Assembly (NCBI GenBank): GCA_902556425.1
Contig: CACDWG010000008.1
Coordinates: 1 to 64,000, forward strand
Source: UBA4421 sp002704225
GTDB taxonomy: Bacteria > Pseudomonadota > Gammaproteobacteria > Pseudomonadales > Azotimanducaceae
Length of the DNA: 64,000 nucleotides
Direction of reading: 5' to 3'
This document shows positions 35,246 through 44,080 of this stretch, piece after piece. The notes under the pieces are model-generated. The model did not search any database. It worked only from the letters and a program-made list of their open reading frames with translations, and was not told where the DNA came from. The translations under genes were made by a program, and so were the position numbers. Positions within the stretch are counted from its first letter, which is position 1, and each line of letters begins with the position of its first letter.

Positions 35246-37993
35246 GTGGCAGATAATTTAACGCCGAAGTCCACAGAACTCCACGGTCCAGTCGTGCTGG
35301 TAGATGGTTCTTCCTATCTGTTTCGCGCTTTTTACGCGCTGCCCGATTTGCGCAGCACCAGCGGTCATCCAACGGGTGCCATTCGCGGCGTCATCAGCAT
35401 GCTTCGGCGCTTGGCAAAAGACTACCCAAACAGTCCGCTGGCGGTGGTTTTTGATGCCCCCGGTAAAACATTCCGTGACGATATGTTTGAGGAATACAAA
35501 GCCAACCGGAGTGCCATGCCAGAGGATTTGCGTGAACAAATCGCACCAATCCACGACATGATCAAAGCCATGGGGCTCCCCTTGATCAGCGTATCCGGGG
35601 TAGAGGCCGACGACGTTATTGGCACCTATGCCGCTCAAGCGACCGCCTTACAGCGAGAAACGGTTATTTCCACAGGTGACAAAGACATGGCTCAGCTTGT
35701 GACGCCCTTTGTCACGCTGGTTAACACCATGACGGAAACCACCATGGATACCGATGGCGTCAAAGAAAAATTTGGCGTTGGTCCCGAGCGGATCATCGAT
35801 TATCTGGCCCTGATGGGTGACACCGCGGATAACATTCCTGGTGTGCCAAAGGTGGGTCCGAAAACCGCCGCCAAGTGGCTTAATGAGTTTGGCTCGCTGG
35901 ATGAGCTGATGACCCGAGCTGATGAGGTAAAAGGGAAAGTTGGCGAGAACCTTCGCAACAGCCTGGAACAGCTGCCGCTGTCACGAGCACTGACCACGAT
36001 CAAATGTGATGTGGCGTTGGATTTGACCTTTGCAGATCTGGTGCCAACCGAGCCCGACACAGCGGAGTTGAGTAAGTTTTACAAAGAATTTGAATTCAAA
36101 TCTTGGCTGCAGGAGTTGGACTCGTCCGACGCTGCTGGTGCAATCGAGGCAGCTGATAACGAAGCGTCAGCCCAGCCGGCGGTCGAAACCGACTACGATT
36201 TGATTTTAGATCAAGATCACTTGCAGCGATGGATCACCTTGCTCGAAGGTCAGGATTTGATTGCCGTGGATACAGAAACCACGAGCATCAAGTACATGGA
36301 GGCGGAGTTGGTTGGCTTGTCGTTTGCGATCAGCCCGGGCCGAGCGGCCTATTTACCCGTGGCCCACGATTATCCCGCCGCCCCAGATCAGGTGAGCTTG
36401 GAGCAGGCCTTGCAGGCTCTTAAGCCGGTGTTGGAAAACCCGGCGATCGCCAAGGTCGGACAGAATCTCAAGTACGACATGAGCGTGCTAGCTCGTTATG
36501 GCGTTGCAATAGAGGGTCCAATTCACGACACCATGCTGCAGTCCTATGTGCTGAACAGTGTCGCTACCCGTCACAACATGGACGCCTTGGCGGCCTACTA
36601 TCTGGACAGAAAAACAATTCACTTTGAAGATGTTGCCGGCAAAGGGGTCAAGCAATTGACCTTCAATCAGGTACCGCTGGAAACCGCAGGCGACTACGCT
36701 GCGGAAGATGCTGATGTCACCCTACAGCTGCATCACTGTTTGTACCCCCAACTACAGGCCCAGCCGAGCTTGCTCTCGGTATATAACGACATCGATATGC
36801 CGCTGGTGCGGCTACTGTCACAAGTCGAGCGTCAGGGCACCTTGGTTGACGGGCGTATGCTCAAACAACACGGTGCGGAACTGGCAGACCGGCTGAACGG
36901 GCTAACCCAAGAAGTTTGGGCGTTGGCAGGAGAAAACTTCAACCTCGACAGCCCCAAACAACTGCAAAGTATTTTGTACGACAAGATGGACTTGCCGGTG
37001 CTGAAAAAAACGCCGGGTGGGCAACCATCAACGGCTGAACCCGTACTGGTGGATTTGGCGCAAGACTACGAACTGCCACAACTGATTTTGACGTATCGCG
37101 GTTTGGCCAAGCTCAAATCAACCTATGCCGACAAGCTGCCCTTGGACATACACCCAGAAACCGGTCGCATTCATACTTCCTATCATCAGGCGGTTGCTGC
37201 TACCGGGCGGTTGTCGTCATCGGATCCGAATCTGCAAAACATACCCATACGCAACGCCGAGGGTCGTCGGATACGCCAGGCCTTTGTCGCCCCGGTGAAT
37301 CATGTGGTGTTGGCCGCTGACTATTCGCAAATTGAGCTGCGAATCATGGCGCATTTGTCGGGCGATCCTGGACTCACCCAAGCCTTTGCTGAAAATCAGG
37401 ATATCCACCGAGCAACGGCTGCTGAAGTGTTTGGGCTTGCTCCCGAGGACGTCGCCGATGAACAGCGACGCAGTGCAAAAGCGATTAACTTTGGTTTGAT
37501 CTACGGTATGTCAGCCTTTGGACTCGCCAAACAGTTGAACATCTCTCGGGGCCTCGCGGCAGACTACATTGAGCGCTACTTCGACCGTTATCCTGGGGTC
37601 TTGCGATATATGGAAGAAACCAAGGCCCTGGCTGCTGAACAAGGGTTTGTCGAAACAGCCTTCGGTCGCCGTTTGTATTTGCCTGAGATTAACGCCAAGG
37701 CTGTTCCCAGACGGCAGGCCGCAGAGCGCACCGCGATCAATGCGCCGATGCAGGGTACTGCTGCGGATATCATCAAACTGGCCATGATTGCGGTGCAAGA
37801 TTGGTTGCCAGACAGTGAGTTGGATGCGCGCATGATCATGCAGGTGCATGATGAGCTTGTATTTGAAGTGGCGGAAGCGGATGCGCAGGCGCTGAATGAC
37901 GGAGTGGTGCAGCGTATGGCCGGTGCTGCAGAGCTAAACGTCCCCTTGGTGGTGGACACTGGCGTCGGCGAAAACTGGGATCAGGCTCACTAA
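35246..37993 (+). CDS. polA: DNA polymerase I
   Basis: Repair and Okazaki-processing polymerase. The 915-residue protein has a 5'-3' exonuclease domain (LVDGSSYLFRAFYAL, and EADDVIGTYA), an apparently active 3'-5' exonuclease (VDTETTSIKYMEAELVG and NLKYDMSVL) and the polymerase domain (ADYSQIELRIMAHLSGD, RRSAKAINFGLIYGMSAFGLA, and QVHDELVFEV). I start at the GTG at 35246 because GGAG lies 6 bases upstream; a TTG at 35234 also opens the frame but overlaps that ribosome site. Confidence 0.97.
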   Translation: MADNLTPKSTELHGPVVLVDGSSYLFRAFYALPDLRSTSGHPTGAIRGVISMLRRLAKDYPNSPLAVVFDAPGKTFRDDMFEEYKANRSAMPEDLREQIAPIHDMIKAMGLPLISVSGVEADDVIGTYAAQATALQRETVISTGDKDMAQLVTPFVTLVNTMTETTMDTDGVKEKFGVGPERIIDYLALMGDTADNIPGVPKVGPKTAAKWLNEFGSLDELMTRADEVKGKVGENLRNSLEQLPLSRALTTIKCDVALDLTFADLVPTEPDTAELSKFYKEFEFKSWLQELDSSDAAGAIEAADNEASAQPAVETDYDLILDQDHLQRWITLLEGQDLIAVDTETTSIKYMEAELVGLSFAISPGRAAYLPVAHDYPAAPDQVSLEQALQALKPVLENPAIAKVGQNLKYDMSVLARYGVAIEGPIHDTMLQSYVLNSVATRHNMDALAAYYLDRKTIHFEDVAGKGVKQLTFNQVPLETAGDYAAEDADVTLQLHHCLYPQLQAQPSLLSVYNDIDMPLVRLLSQVERQGTLVDGRMLKQHGAELADRLNGLTQEVWALAGENFNLDSPKQLQSILYDKMDLPVLKKTPGGQPSTAEPVLVDLAQDYELPQLILTYRGLAKLKSTYADKLPLDIHPETGRIHTSYHQAVAATGRLSSSDPNLQNIPIRNAEGRRIRQAFVAPVNHVVLAADYSQIELRIMAHLSGDPGLTQAFAENQDIHRATAAEVFGLAPEDVADEQRRSAKAINFGLIYGMSAFGLAKQLNISRGLAADYIERYFDRYPGVLRYMEETKALAAEQGFVETAFGRRLYLPEINAKAVPRRQAAERTAINAPMQGTAADIIKLAMIAVQDWLPDSELDARMIMQVHDELVFEVAEADAQALNDGVVQRMAGAAELNVPLVVDTGVGENWDQAH

Positions 37994-38010
37994 GGCTGAC
38001 GGCATTGCGC

Positions 38011-38659
38011 TCAGATGGGCTCAGCTTCCTCAGCGTCGTCGGTATCAATGGGTAAGGCCAGCCAGTCCAAGAGTGTGGCAATCAGCTCGGGTTTGCCTGT
38101 GCCGCGTGAGGCCGAGAAAGTTTGAAAGGAGGCTGTCGGGTGCTCCTGATACAGGTTTCGCATCTTGTTGAGCTCTTGTTTTTGCGCGCCACTGCCCAGC
38201 TTGTCGGCCTTGTTAAGCAAAATGCGGATGGGCAGCTCACTGGCGCTCGCCCAGTCCAGCATTTGTTTGTCAAAAGCTTGGTTGGGGTGGCGGATATCCA
38301 TGACTAACACGATGCCGACCAAGGCATCGCGATAAGAAAGGTAATGATTGACGGCACTTTGCCAATTTTTCTGGGCCTCCTTGCCTGCTTTTGCGTAGCC
38401 GTAGCCCGGTAGATCCACCATCCTGCCGCCAGTGCGCACATCGAAAAAATTCATAAGCTGCGTGCGACCGGGGGTTTTGCTTACCTTGGCCGTGCGGCGG
38501 TTGCCTGTGAGTTGATTCAGCACGGAGGATTTGCCCGCATTGGAACGACCGGCAAAGGCTACCTCGGCACCACCATTGGGGGGGGCACCGCTTGAGATCC
38601 GGAGCGCTGGTTAAAAAGGTTGCTTCCAAGCGCTCAGGCAAAGACACATTCTCGGTCAT
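38011..38659 (-). pseudogene. engB: Ribosome biogenesis GTP-binding protein EngB (YihA/YsxC), frameshifted
   Basis: Essential GTPase for 50S assembly in many bacteria. The natural start is the ATG at 38659 (MTENVSLPERLEATFLTSAPDLKRC on two fragments). The frame then breaks at a run of eight G on the plus strand (38578-38585). Dropping one base restores PPNGGAEVAFAGRSNAGKSS, carrying the P-loop, and joins to VLNQLTGNRRTAKVSKTPGRTQ. The downstream part has DLPGYGYAKA and LLNKADKL. Only the downstream frame from 38523 lacks the P-loop and would not be functional alone. Position beside polA and cytochrome c4 is conserved. Confidence 0.92.
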
Positions 38660-38969
38660 CTTGTATATAATCTCGCAGCTTCGTGAGCGCCGGTATGCGC
38701 AATGGCCCCACACTTTGTTAAAGAGTGTGCTTGGGTTTCAAGCTGAAGTGTATCACCGCTGGCGAACGATCCTTTCAGAATACGCGACACGTGTTCTGTA
38801 ACGATGTTAACGAATGGATACGCCAGCCTGTGTTTCGCCGAAGCCGACGAAGAGCAGAGTCAAGGTTCGTGACGGTTACCTTGGCCAGAGGTTTTTTTCA
38901 ATGTTCACCTGGGCGGCGTAAATCGTTGCGCGGCGCAGAGTGGGCACAAGTGAATTAGGGAAAACGTAA
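38660..38969. other. engB-cytochrome c4 intergenic region
   Basis: 310 bases between divergent genes. It has a CACACT...AGTGTG hairpin at 38709-38729 and a TATATAAT sequence at 38663-38671 close to the engB start. I see no open frame with a ribosome site and no recognised RNA. It presumably holds both promoters. Confidence 0.4.
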
Positions 38970-39614
38970 ATGAGTGTTCGCATAACTGCTGCAAAACTAA
39001 TGGTTCTTTCTGGGCTCATGGCTGCGCTCGGTGTCGGTGCATCGCCGGCCCTAGCGGCTGGAGACGCGCAAGCTGGCCAAGCGCAAGCCATGGTGTGTGC
39101 GTCTTGTCACGGGCAGGATGGCGCGACGGCGATTGATCCGTCTTATCCGCAATTGGCGGGTCAGAATGAGCGCTATCTGGCCAGACAGTTGAAGATGTTC
39201 CAGTCCGGTGAGCGCGATGTGGCGCTGATGACCGCTCAGCTGATTGGTAAAAGCGAACAAGATTTGGACGATCTGGCCGCTTATTACGCCAGTCTTCCCA
39301 GCAAAGTCGCTGAAGCGACCGGTAGTGATGCGGATATTGAATTAGCCATGCGTATCTACAAGGGTGGTATTGCCAAGAAAGGCGTAGCAGCGTGCAGCTC
39401 TTGCCATGGCCCGGACGGTGCGGGCAATGCTCAAGCGGGCTTCCCTCGCATTGGCGGTCAGTCTGCGCAGTATACAGCGGCTCAGTTAACCGCTTATCGA
39501 GAGGGCGAGCGTCGTTCCGATGAAGCCTACGGCGCTATGATGCGTGGTGTTTCCAAAGGATTATCAGACCGTGAAATAGTCGTGTTGTCCGATTACATCA
39601 GCGGCTTAAACTAA
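38970..39614 (+). CDS. Diheme cytochrome c4
   Basis: Periplasmic electron carrier, often feeding terminal oxidases. The 214-residue protein has a signal peptide ending SPALAAGDAQ and two cytochrome c domains with CASCHG and CSSCHG heme sites. Each domain has the conserved YPQLAGQNERYLARQL- or FPRIGGQSAQYTAAQL-type sequence. Probable electron donor to the caa3-type oxidase encoded upstream (inference). dsbA follows closely on the same strand. Confidence 0.95.
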   Translation: MSVRITAAKLMVLSGLMAALGVGASPALAAGDAQAGQAQAMVCASCHGQDGATAIDPSYPQLAGQNERYLARQLKMFQSGERDVALMTAQLIGKSEQDLDDLAAYYASLPSKVAEATGSDADIELAMRIYKGGIAKKGVAACSSCHGPDGAGNAQAGFPRIGGQSAQYTAAQLTAYREGERRSDEAYGAMMRGVSKGLSDREIVVLSDYISGLN

Positions 39615-39655
39615 GCCGATTGAGGCAAAGGTTTCGTCAGATGCAGGTTCAAACC

Positions 39656-40333
39656 ATGGTTAAAACGTCGGTATTTAAAGCTGCGATCTGGATTGCCGCT
39701 GCGCTGTCGCTCGCCTTGGTTCAGGCCAGAGACGTTAATGCGGCAGATGCCCCGATGGCATTTGTGGAAGGCACGCATTACGAGCGAATCGATGTACCGG
39801 TTGAAACGGGGCTTGAAAGCGAATCGCCGTCTCAGGTTGAGGTGGTCGAGGTGTTTTCCTACATGTGCATTCATTGCTATAGCTTTGATCCGCTGTTGCA
39901 GGGCTGGGAAGCAAACATGCCGGAACAGGCGGTGTTTAATCGAGTGCCTGCGGTGTTTTCAGATGATTGGGCGCTGATGGCTCGTGCTTTTTACACGGCG
40001 GAAATTTTAGGTATTTCGGAACAAATGCACGGACCATTGTTCGACGCGATTCACGTCAAACCGAAGAACCTGCGCGATGAAGATGAGATGGCCTCGCTGT
40101 TCAGTGAGGCTGGTGGCGTTTCTGAGCAAGAGTTTACAAAGGCCTATGACTCCTTTTTTGTACGCAGTCGCGTGATGCAGGCTCAGGCGAAGAGCCGTGC
40201 CTACGGTATCACCGGTGTGCCCACGATGATCGTGAACGGGAAATATCGAGTCGACGGACGCATGGCCGGTTCGAATCAAGGCATGCTCGACGTGGTCGAC
40301 TTTCTGGTCGAGCAAGAGCGTCGCAGTAACTGA
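39656..40333 (+). CDS. dsbA: Thiol:disulfide interchange protein DsbA
   Basis: Periplasmic oxidase that forms disulfides in secreted proteins. Signal peptide ends near DVNAADA. The active site is VFSYMCIHCYSFDP, so the dipeptide between the cysteines is Ile-His rather than the textbook Pro-His. The cis-proline loop is GITGVPTMIVNGKY. I use the ATG at 39656 (225 residues), which gives a compact signal peptide; in-frame starts at 39641 (ATG) and 39620 (TTG) exist. Follows cytochrome c4, as in Pseudomonas; DsbA may help cytochrome c maturation. Confidence 0.93.
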   Translation: MVKTSVFKAAIWIAAALSLALVQARDVNAADAPMAFVEGTHYERIDVPVETGLESESPSQVEVVEVFSYMCIHCYSFDPLLQGWEANMPEQAVFNRVPAVFSDDWALMARAFYTAEILGISEQMHGPLFDAIHVKPKNLRDEDEMASLFSEAGGVSEQEFTKAYDSFFVRSRVMQAQAKSRAYGITGVPTMIVNGKYRVDGRMAGSNQGMLDVVDFLVEQERRSN

Positions 40334-40352
40334 TCAGCAGTGGCACAGTCGA

Positions 40353-40763
40353 CTACCATTCCGGACGCTGGCGCTGTTTCTTGGTGCTAGCATGCTTTTT
40401 TTTCTTCTCGACGCGCCGACTTTTCGCAGCAAAGGTTGGTTGGGTAGCAATTCGTGCCTTTGGTCGTTTTCTGGCTTCTGCAATCATCTCTTCAACACGG
40501 GCAATAGCGGCCTGACGATTCTTCAGTTGGGAGCGGTGCGTGGTTGCCTGAATAACCAGCACACCCTCTTTGTTGATTCGATTGGCTTGCCCTTGTCGCA
40601 AACGCCGTTCGGCACCGATTTCCAACCCCAACAGACTCACTTCCACACGAAGTTCCACTGCGGTCGAGGCTTTGTTGACATGCTGCCCTCCTGGTCCGGA
40701 GCTATGCACGAAGCGGAACTCGCAAGCATCAGGGGGCAGCAAATTGGGGGAGGATGGGCTCAT
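40353..40763 (-). CDS. arfB: Alternative ribosome-rescue hydrolase ArfB (YaeJ)
   Basis: Codon-independent peptidyl-tRNA hydrolase that frees ribosomes stalled without a stop codon. The 136-residue protein has the catalytic GGQ in SSGPGGQHVNKASTAVELR and a long basic C-terminal tail (RRVEKKKKHASTKKQRQRPEW) that enters the empty mRNA channel. Convergent with dsbA and 23 bases downstream of the fusion gene on the same strand. Confidence 0.95.
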   Translation of the reverse strand: MSPSSPNLLPPDACEFRFVHSSGPGGQHVNKASTAVELRVEVSLLGLEIGAERRLRQGQANRINKEGVLVIQATTHRSQLKNRQAAIARVEEMIAEARKRPKARIATQPTFAAKSRRVEKKKKHASTKKQRQRPEW

Positions 40764-40786
40764 GATGAATCTCAGTAACGTCTGGG

Positions 40787-42769
40787 CTACTCCTCGTCGC
40801 TGATTGCTTGTTGCAAGGCAGCTAGCGGATCAGGTGCGTTGCCAGCCTTCTCTAACTCAAGTTTGGACTCGGCCGCAGCGATAAAGCTGGCCAGGTCCCG
40901 ACTCAGCCCGGGTTTGTCCACAAAGGGATGGGCTTGCCCGGCTTGACGCTGGGCCAACAGATCCCGGCGGTCAAACACACGGCCCATGGATTGATGGTTG
41001 GGCAGACTGACCGAGAAGCTATCCTGCATGGATTGCAGTCTTCGATAGCTGTCGAGATAGGTTTCTGTTCGTTCAATCCCGGAGAAATTTAGCCCGACGC
41101 CGCCAAGGGTCAGAATCGAGTGCGTATCGTCTCCGTCCTTGCCCGTATACCCAAGGCTCAGTACGCCTTCTGTATGTCCTGGCGTTTTGTACAAGGTAAT
41201 GGTGTTGTCACCCAGGCTAATGGTGTCGCCGTCCTCGGCAACCATATCGACTCGCGGTGTTGGCATATAAAAGGCGGCCAATTCTGGTTTCGCTTGAGCC
41301 ACTTGCCAATCCTCGGCAGTCATTACCACGCGGCTGCCATAGACCTTTTGGAACAGTGCGGACCCGCCGGCATGATCAAAATGACCGTGGGTGTTGATTA
41401 GATATTTTACGTCAGCAGGATCAAAACCCAGTTCACGAATGTTGTTGAGCAACACGGGAAGCCAGCTCCCATAGAGAGAGTCGATCAGAATCAAACCGTC
41501 GCCTGTCTCAATGAGATAGGCGGCAACCCAGTCAATACCGACGTAGTAGACGTTGTCAAAGATTTGAAAAGGTTCCACGTACTGGCTTCTCCGGTCTTCC
41601 CAAGACGCCCACATCGCCTCTACGGCGGGCGGCATGGCCGCCCCTGAAAATGATTCGATATCGCACGGTGCGCAGGTCACATTTTCTACCGTTTCGAAAT
41701 TCGCCAATGCGGCAACCCAATCGCGAATGGCCACGCCATTGGATGCAAGCGTATAAAACTCGGGTCTTCCTAATATGGTGTGGGAGTCGCCTCCAGCGAT
41801 GTAACTGCTGAAATTACCGACCTCTCGCCGGATGTCGGCGTGGTTGGCTTCGATCGCTTGCTGCAGTGCCACGTCTTTTTGGCCAGACATGCTCAAAAAC
41901 CGCTTTTGCACTGCATCTTCTGCGGCATCGTACTCGGCAAAGGTAATATCTGGGTGCGCTTGCGCTGCCGCGATGTATAGGGATTCGTAAGTCATCGTTT
42001 CGGGACGCAGATTCGCAAATCCCTGCTCCTGTGTGATGAAGTCAAAGGTTCCCCATTGTTCGTCTGGTCGAGAGTCGTTGTTGGTTCGCCGGTAGCCGCC
42101 GGCACCATCGCCGAGTTGCGCGATTCTCGCATTCACATAATGATCGGCGATTAACGCGGTATACAGTGGCGAAGGGATTGCGCCTGCGGATGAGCCCGTA
42201 ACGAAAATACTTTGCGGTGACGGAACGTGTTCATAAGTCCACTGCAGCACCGCCTCAACGTTGGCTCGGCCTTGATGGCGTATCACTAAATCGGTTTGGC
42301 CTTCCTCAACCGGCGGATAGACCGTATCGCTGGCACCCATGTGTACATCTGCGGTGCAGTAGGGCGCAAACACAGTGGTGTGATCTTTGAACGGATTGTC
42401 CGGGTTATCCAGGTTGAAAATTCCGAAATTGGCCCTGTCGATGTTTCCTACCTGAATACTGTAGCTTGGGCTCATTTGCGGATCACAATTTTGTCGAAAC
42501 CAGCAGGCACCTCCACCTTGGAAGTACACGAGTAACTTGTTCGGGTCGCCTTGGCGGACAAAGAACGAATAGGGTGATCCGTCGGAGCATGTGGTGTTGG
42601 CTGCCGGCGAAATTTTTTGCCAATCCGTTGGTGTCGCGCTGGCTTCGGTGGGAGTTCCCGTGCTTTGGGGCGCATCAGAGGCAGGCGTTGTGCTCTCTGG
42701 CTGGCAGGCACTGAATACGAAGATGGCTAGCAAGGTGGCAAATCGTCGCCTGAAAGTTGGGTATTGCAT
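40787..42769 (-). CDS. Lipoprotein fusing a pectinacetylesterase/Notum-like hydrolase with a metallo-beta-lactamase-fold domain
   Basis: 660-residue, two-enzyme protein. The start resembles a lipoprotein signal with Cys22 (VFSAC, imperfect lipobox) and a Thr/Pro/Ser-rich linker to residue ~50. Residues ~55-345 resemble the pectinacetylesterase/Notum fold: VYFQGGGACWF as the oxyanion region, TGSSAGAIPS with nucleophile Ser194, and AGGDSHTI with a candidate His330. Residues ~400-600 form an MBL domain: THGHFDHAGG (His461, His463, Asp465, His466), TPGHTEG (His532) and PNHQ (His592), resembling subclass B3 ligand sets. Substrates are unknown. Divergent from the next gene across 123 bases. Confidence 0.82.
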   Translation of the reverse strand: MQYPTFRRRFATLLAIFVFSACQPESTTPASDAPQSTGTPTEASATPTDWQKISPAANTTCSDGSPYSFFVRQGDPNKLLVYFQGGGACWFRQNCDPQMSPSYSIQVGNIDRANFGIFNLDNPDNPFKDHTTVFAPYCTADVHMGASDTVYPPVEEGQTDLVIRHQGRANVEAVLQWTYEHVPSPQSIFVTGSSAGAIPSPLYTALIADHYVNARIAQLGDGAGGYRRTNNDSRPDEQWGTFDFITQEQGFANLRPETMTYESLYIAAAQAHPDITFAEYDAAEDAVQKRFLSMSGQKDVALQQAIEANHADIRREVGNFSSYIAGGDSHTILGRPEFYTLASNGVAIRDWVAALANFETVENVTCAPCDIESFSGAAMPPAVEAMWASWEDRRSQYVEPFQIFDNVYYVGIDWVAAYLIETGDGLILIDSLYGSWLPVLLNNIRELGFDPADVKYLINTHGHFDHAGGSALFQKVYGSRVVMTAEDWQVAQAKPELAAFYMPTPRVDMVAEDGDTISLGDNTITLYKTPGHTEGVLSLGYTGKDGDDTHSILTLGGVGLNFSGIERTETYLDSYRRLQSMQDSFSVSLPNHQSMGRVFDRRDLLAQRQAGQAHPFVDKPGLSRDLASFIAAAESKLELEKAGNAPDPLAALQQAISDEE

Positions 42770-42892
42770 AGGTTCCTCAGTCGTTAAACAGTAGAATGCA
42801 ACGTAAAGTAGCGGGCAAAGCGGCGCGATAGCAAGCCTATGCCCAGAATGGCAACCGGCGCGAATGCCAATGCAAGGAAACGAGTACTGACG

Positions 42893-43234
42893 ATGAGCAT
42901 CTTGGAACGCGACGAAGTCGTGAGCAAATTACAGGCTTGGCAGAATCAGGCCATGGACAGCGAGGGTATCTGGCAGTGGGCTCTGCAGGCCGTGGAAACG
43001 CGTTCAACCGTTGATGATGTGATCAAGGCCGTGATGGAGATGCTCTGCGCTCTGCCCCAAGACCTTTGGATTGAGGAAGACGCCGAGGTCATGATCGATG
43101 CTCTGCAAAACCCGATGGATCAGTCGGATTTGTCGGTAAACCTGCTGTGGAACTATCCAGACATTGTGGATACGCGCGGCCGGCGTCGAGCACTGGAAGA
43201 TCATCCCTTGTATGGGCCTTACTGTGTTGATTAA
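42893..43234 (+). CDS. Hypothetical protein
   Basis: Acidic soluble protein of 113 residues from the ATG at 42893 (an open frame reaches back to 42839). No signal peptide, no membrane helix and no family I recognise. It is mostly predicted helix (for example LERDEVVSKLQAWQNQAM), with a conserved-looking end DHPLYGPYCVD. Located 27 bases upstream of the thioesterase gene on the same strand, so possibly cotranscribed. Confidence 0.65.
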   Translation: MSILERDEVVSKLQAWQNQAMDSEGIWQWALQAVETRSTVDDVIKAVMEMLCALPQDLWIEEDAEVMIDALQNPMDQSDLSVNLLWNYPDIVDTRGRRRALEDHPLYGPYCVD

Positions 43235-43261
43235 GGCTTCGCATATAAGGTCAGCGGCATA

Positions 43262-44080
43262 ATGGGAGCGGGTGCAAAACTGACAGAGCTGTTGCATCTG
43301 TTGGATCTGGAGCAGATTGAAGAAAACATTTTTCGTGCCCAGCACCCTGCGGGCAGGCAAGGCCGATTGTATGGTGGGCAAATCATGGCCCAGGCCCTGA
43401 TGGCCGGTGGTCGTACGGTTCCGAGTGATCTGCGCGTACACTCGCTGCATGGGTATTTTTTGCGCCCTGGCGATCCCAAGGTGCCTGCCGTGATTCGGGT
43501 CGAACGCGCGCGGGATGGCCGATCATTTGCAACGCGTCGGATTTTGGTTACCCAGCGCGGCGAAGCAATATTTAATATGGATGCGTCTTTTCAGGTGGTG
43601 GAATCGGGGTTGAGTCACCAAGCTGATATGCCCAATTTGCAGCCGCCAATGGAAGAGAAAATTCCTGCTGCTTTGTACGATGCCGCGTTCGTAACCTGGC
43701 GCCATGAATTCCGTCGTCTGCAGTCTGAAAGCCCTCAACCACCGGAGCAGTTCGTCTGGTTTAAGCCCACAGGTCAGGTGCCTCGGGACGATTTGATCGC
43801 CGCCTGCTTGTTGGTTTTTGAATCCGACAACGTGTTGATTGGCACGGCCCGCCTGCCCCATAGAGGCAGCTTTAAACGCGAGCACATGCAAGTGGCCAGT
43901 CTTGATCACGCCATGTGGTTTCATCGTCCACTGGAGTTGAATCAATGGCTGCTTTACGCCATTGATTCACCGAGCGCCTCTCACGCCAGAGGGTTTGCCA
44001 GAGGCAACATCTTTTCCGCCTCCGGCGACCTTCTGGCCTCGACGGTGCAAGAAGGGCTGATTCGGGTTCGGAACCCCTAG
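43262..44080 (+). CDS. tesB: Acyl-CoA thioesterase II (TesB family)
   Basis: Double hotdog-fold enzyme hydrolysing medium and long acyl-CoA. The 272-residue protein has GRLYGGQIMAQAL, HSLHGYFLRPGDP and RGFARGNIFSASGDLLASTVQEGLIR, the TesB signatures. Catalytic Asp, Thr/Ser and Gln positions fit the family (VASLDHAMWFH). Its stop overlaps the 3' end of the LLM oxidoreductase gene on the other strand by four bases. Confidence 0.95.
   Translation: MGAGAKLTELLHLLDLEQIEENIFRAQHPAGRQGRLYGGQIMAQALMAGGRTVPSDLRVHSLHGYFLRPGDPKVPAVIRVERARDGRSFATRRILVTQRGEAIFNMDASFQVVESGLSHQADMPNLQPPMEEKIPAALYDAAFVTWRHEFRRLQSESPQPPEQFVWFKPTGQVPRDDLIAACLLVFESDNVLIGTARLPHRGSFKREHMQVASLDHAMWFHRPLELNQWLLYAIDSPSASHARGFARGNIFSASGDLLASTVQEGLIRVRNP

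Noticed and set aside
38011..38523. Treating the downstream engB frame as a complete GTPase
   Set aside because: It lacks the P-loop, which is present in the adjacent frame immediately upstream.
38725..38958. 77-residue open frame upstream of cytochrome c4
   Set aside because: Arg-rich, low-complexity translation with no ribosome site; it fits non-coding DNA better.
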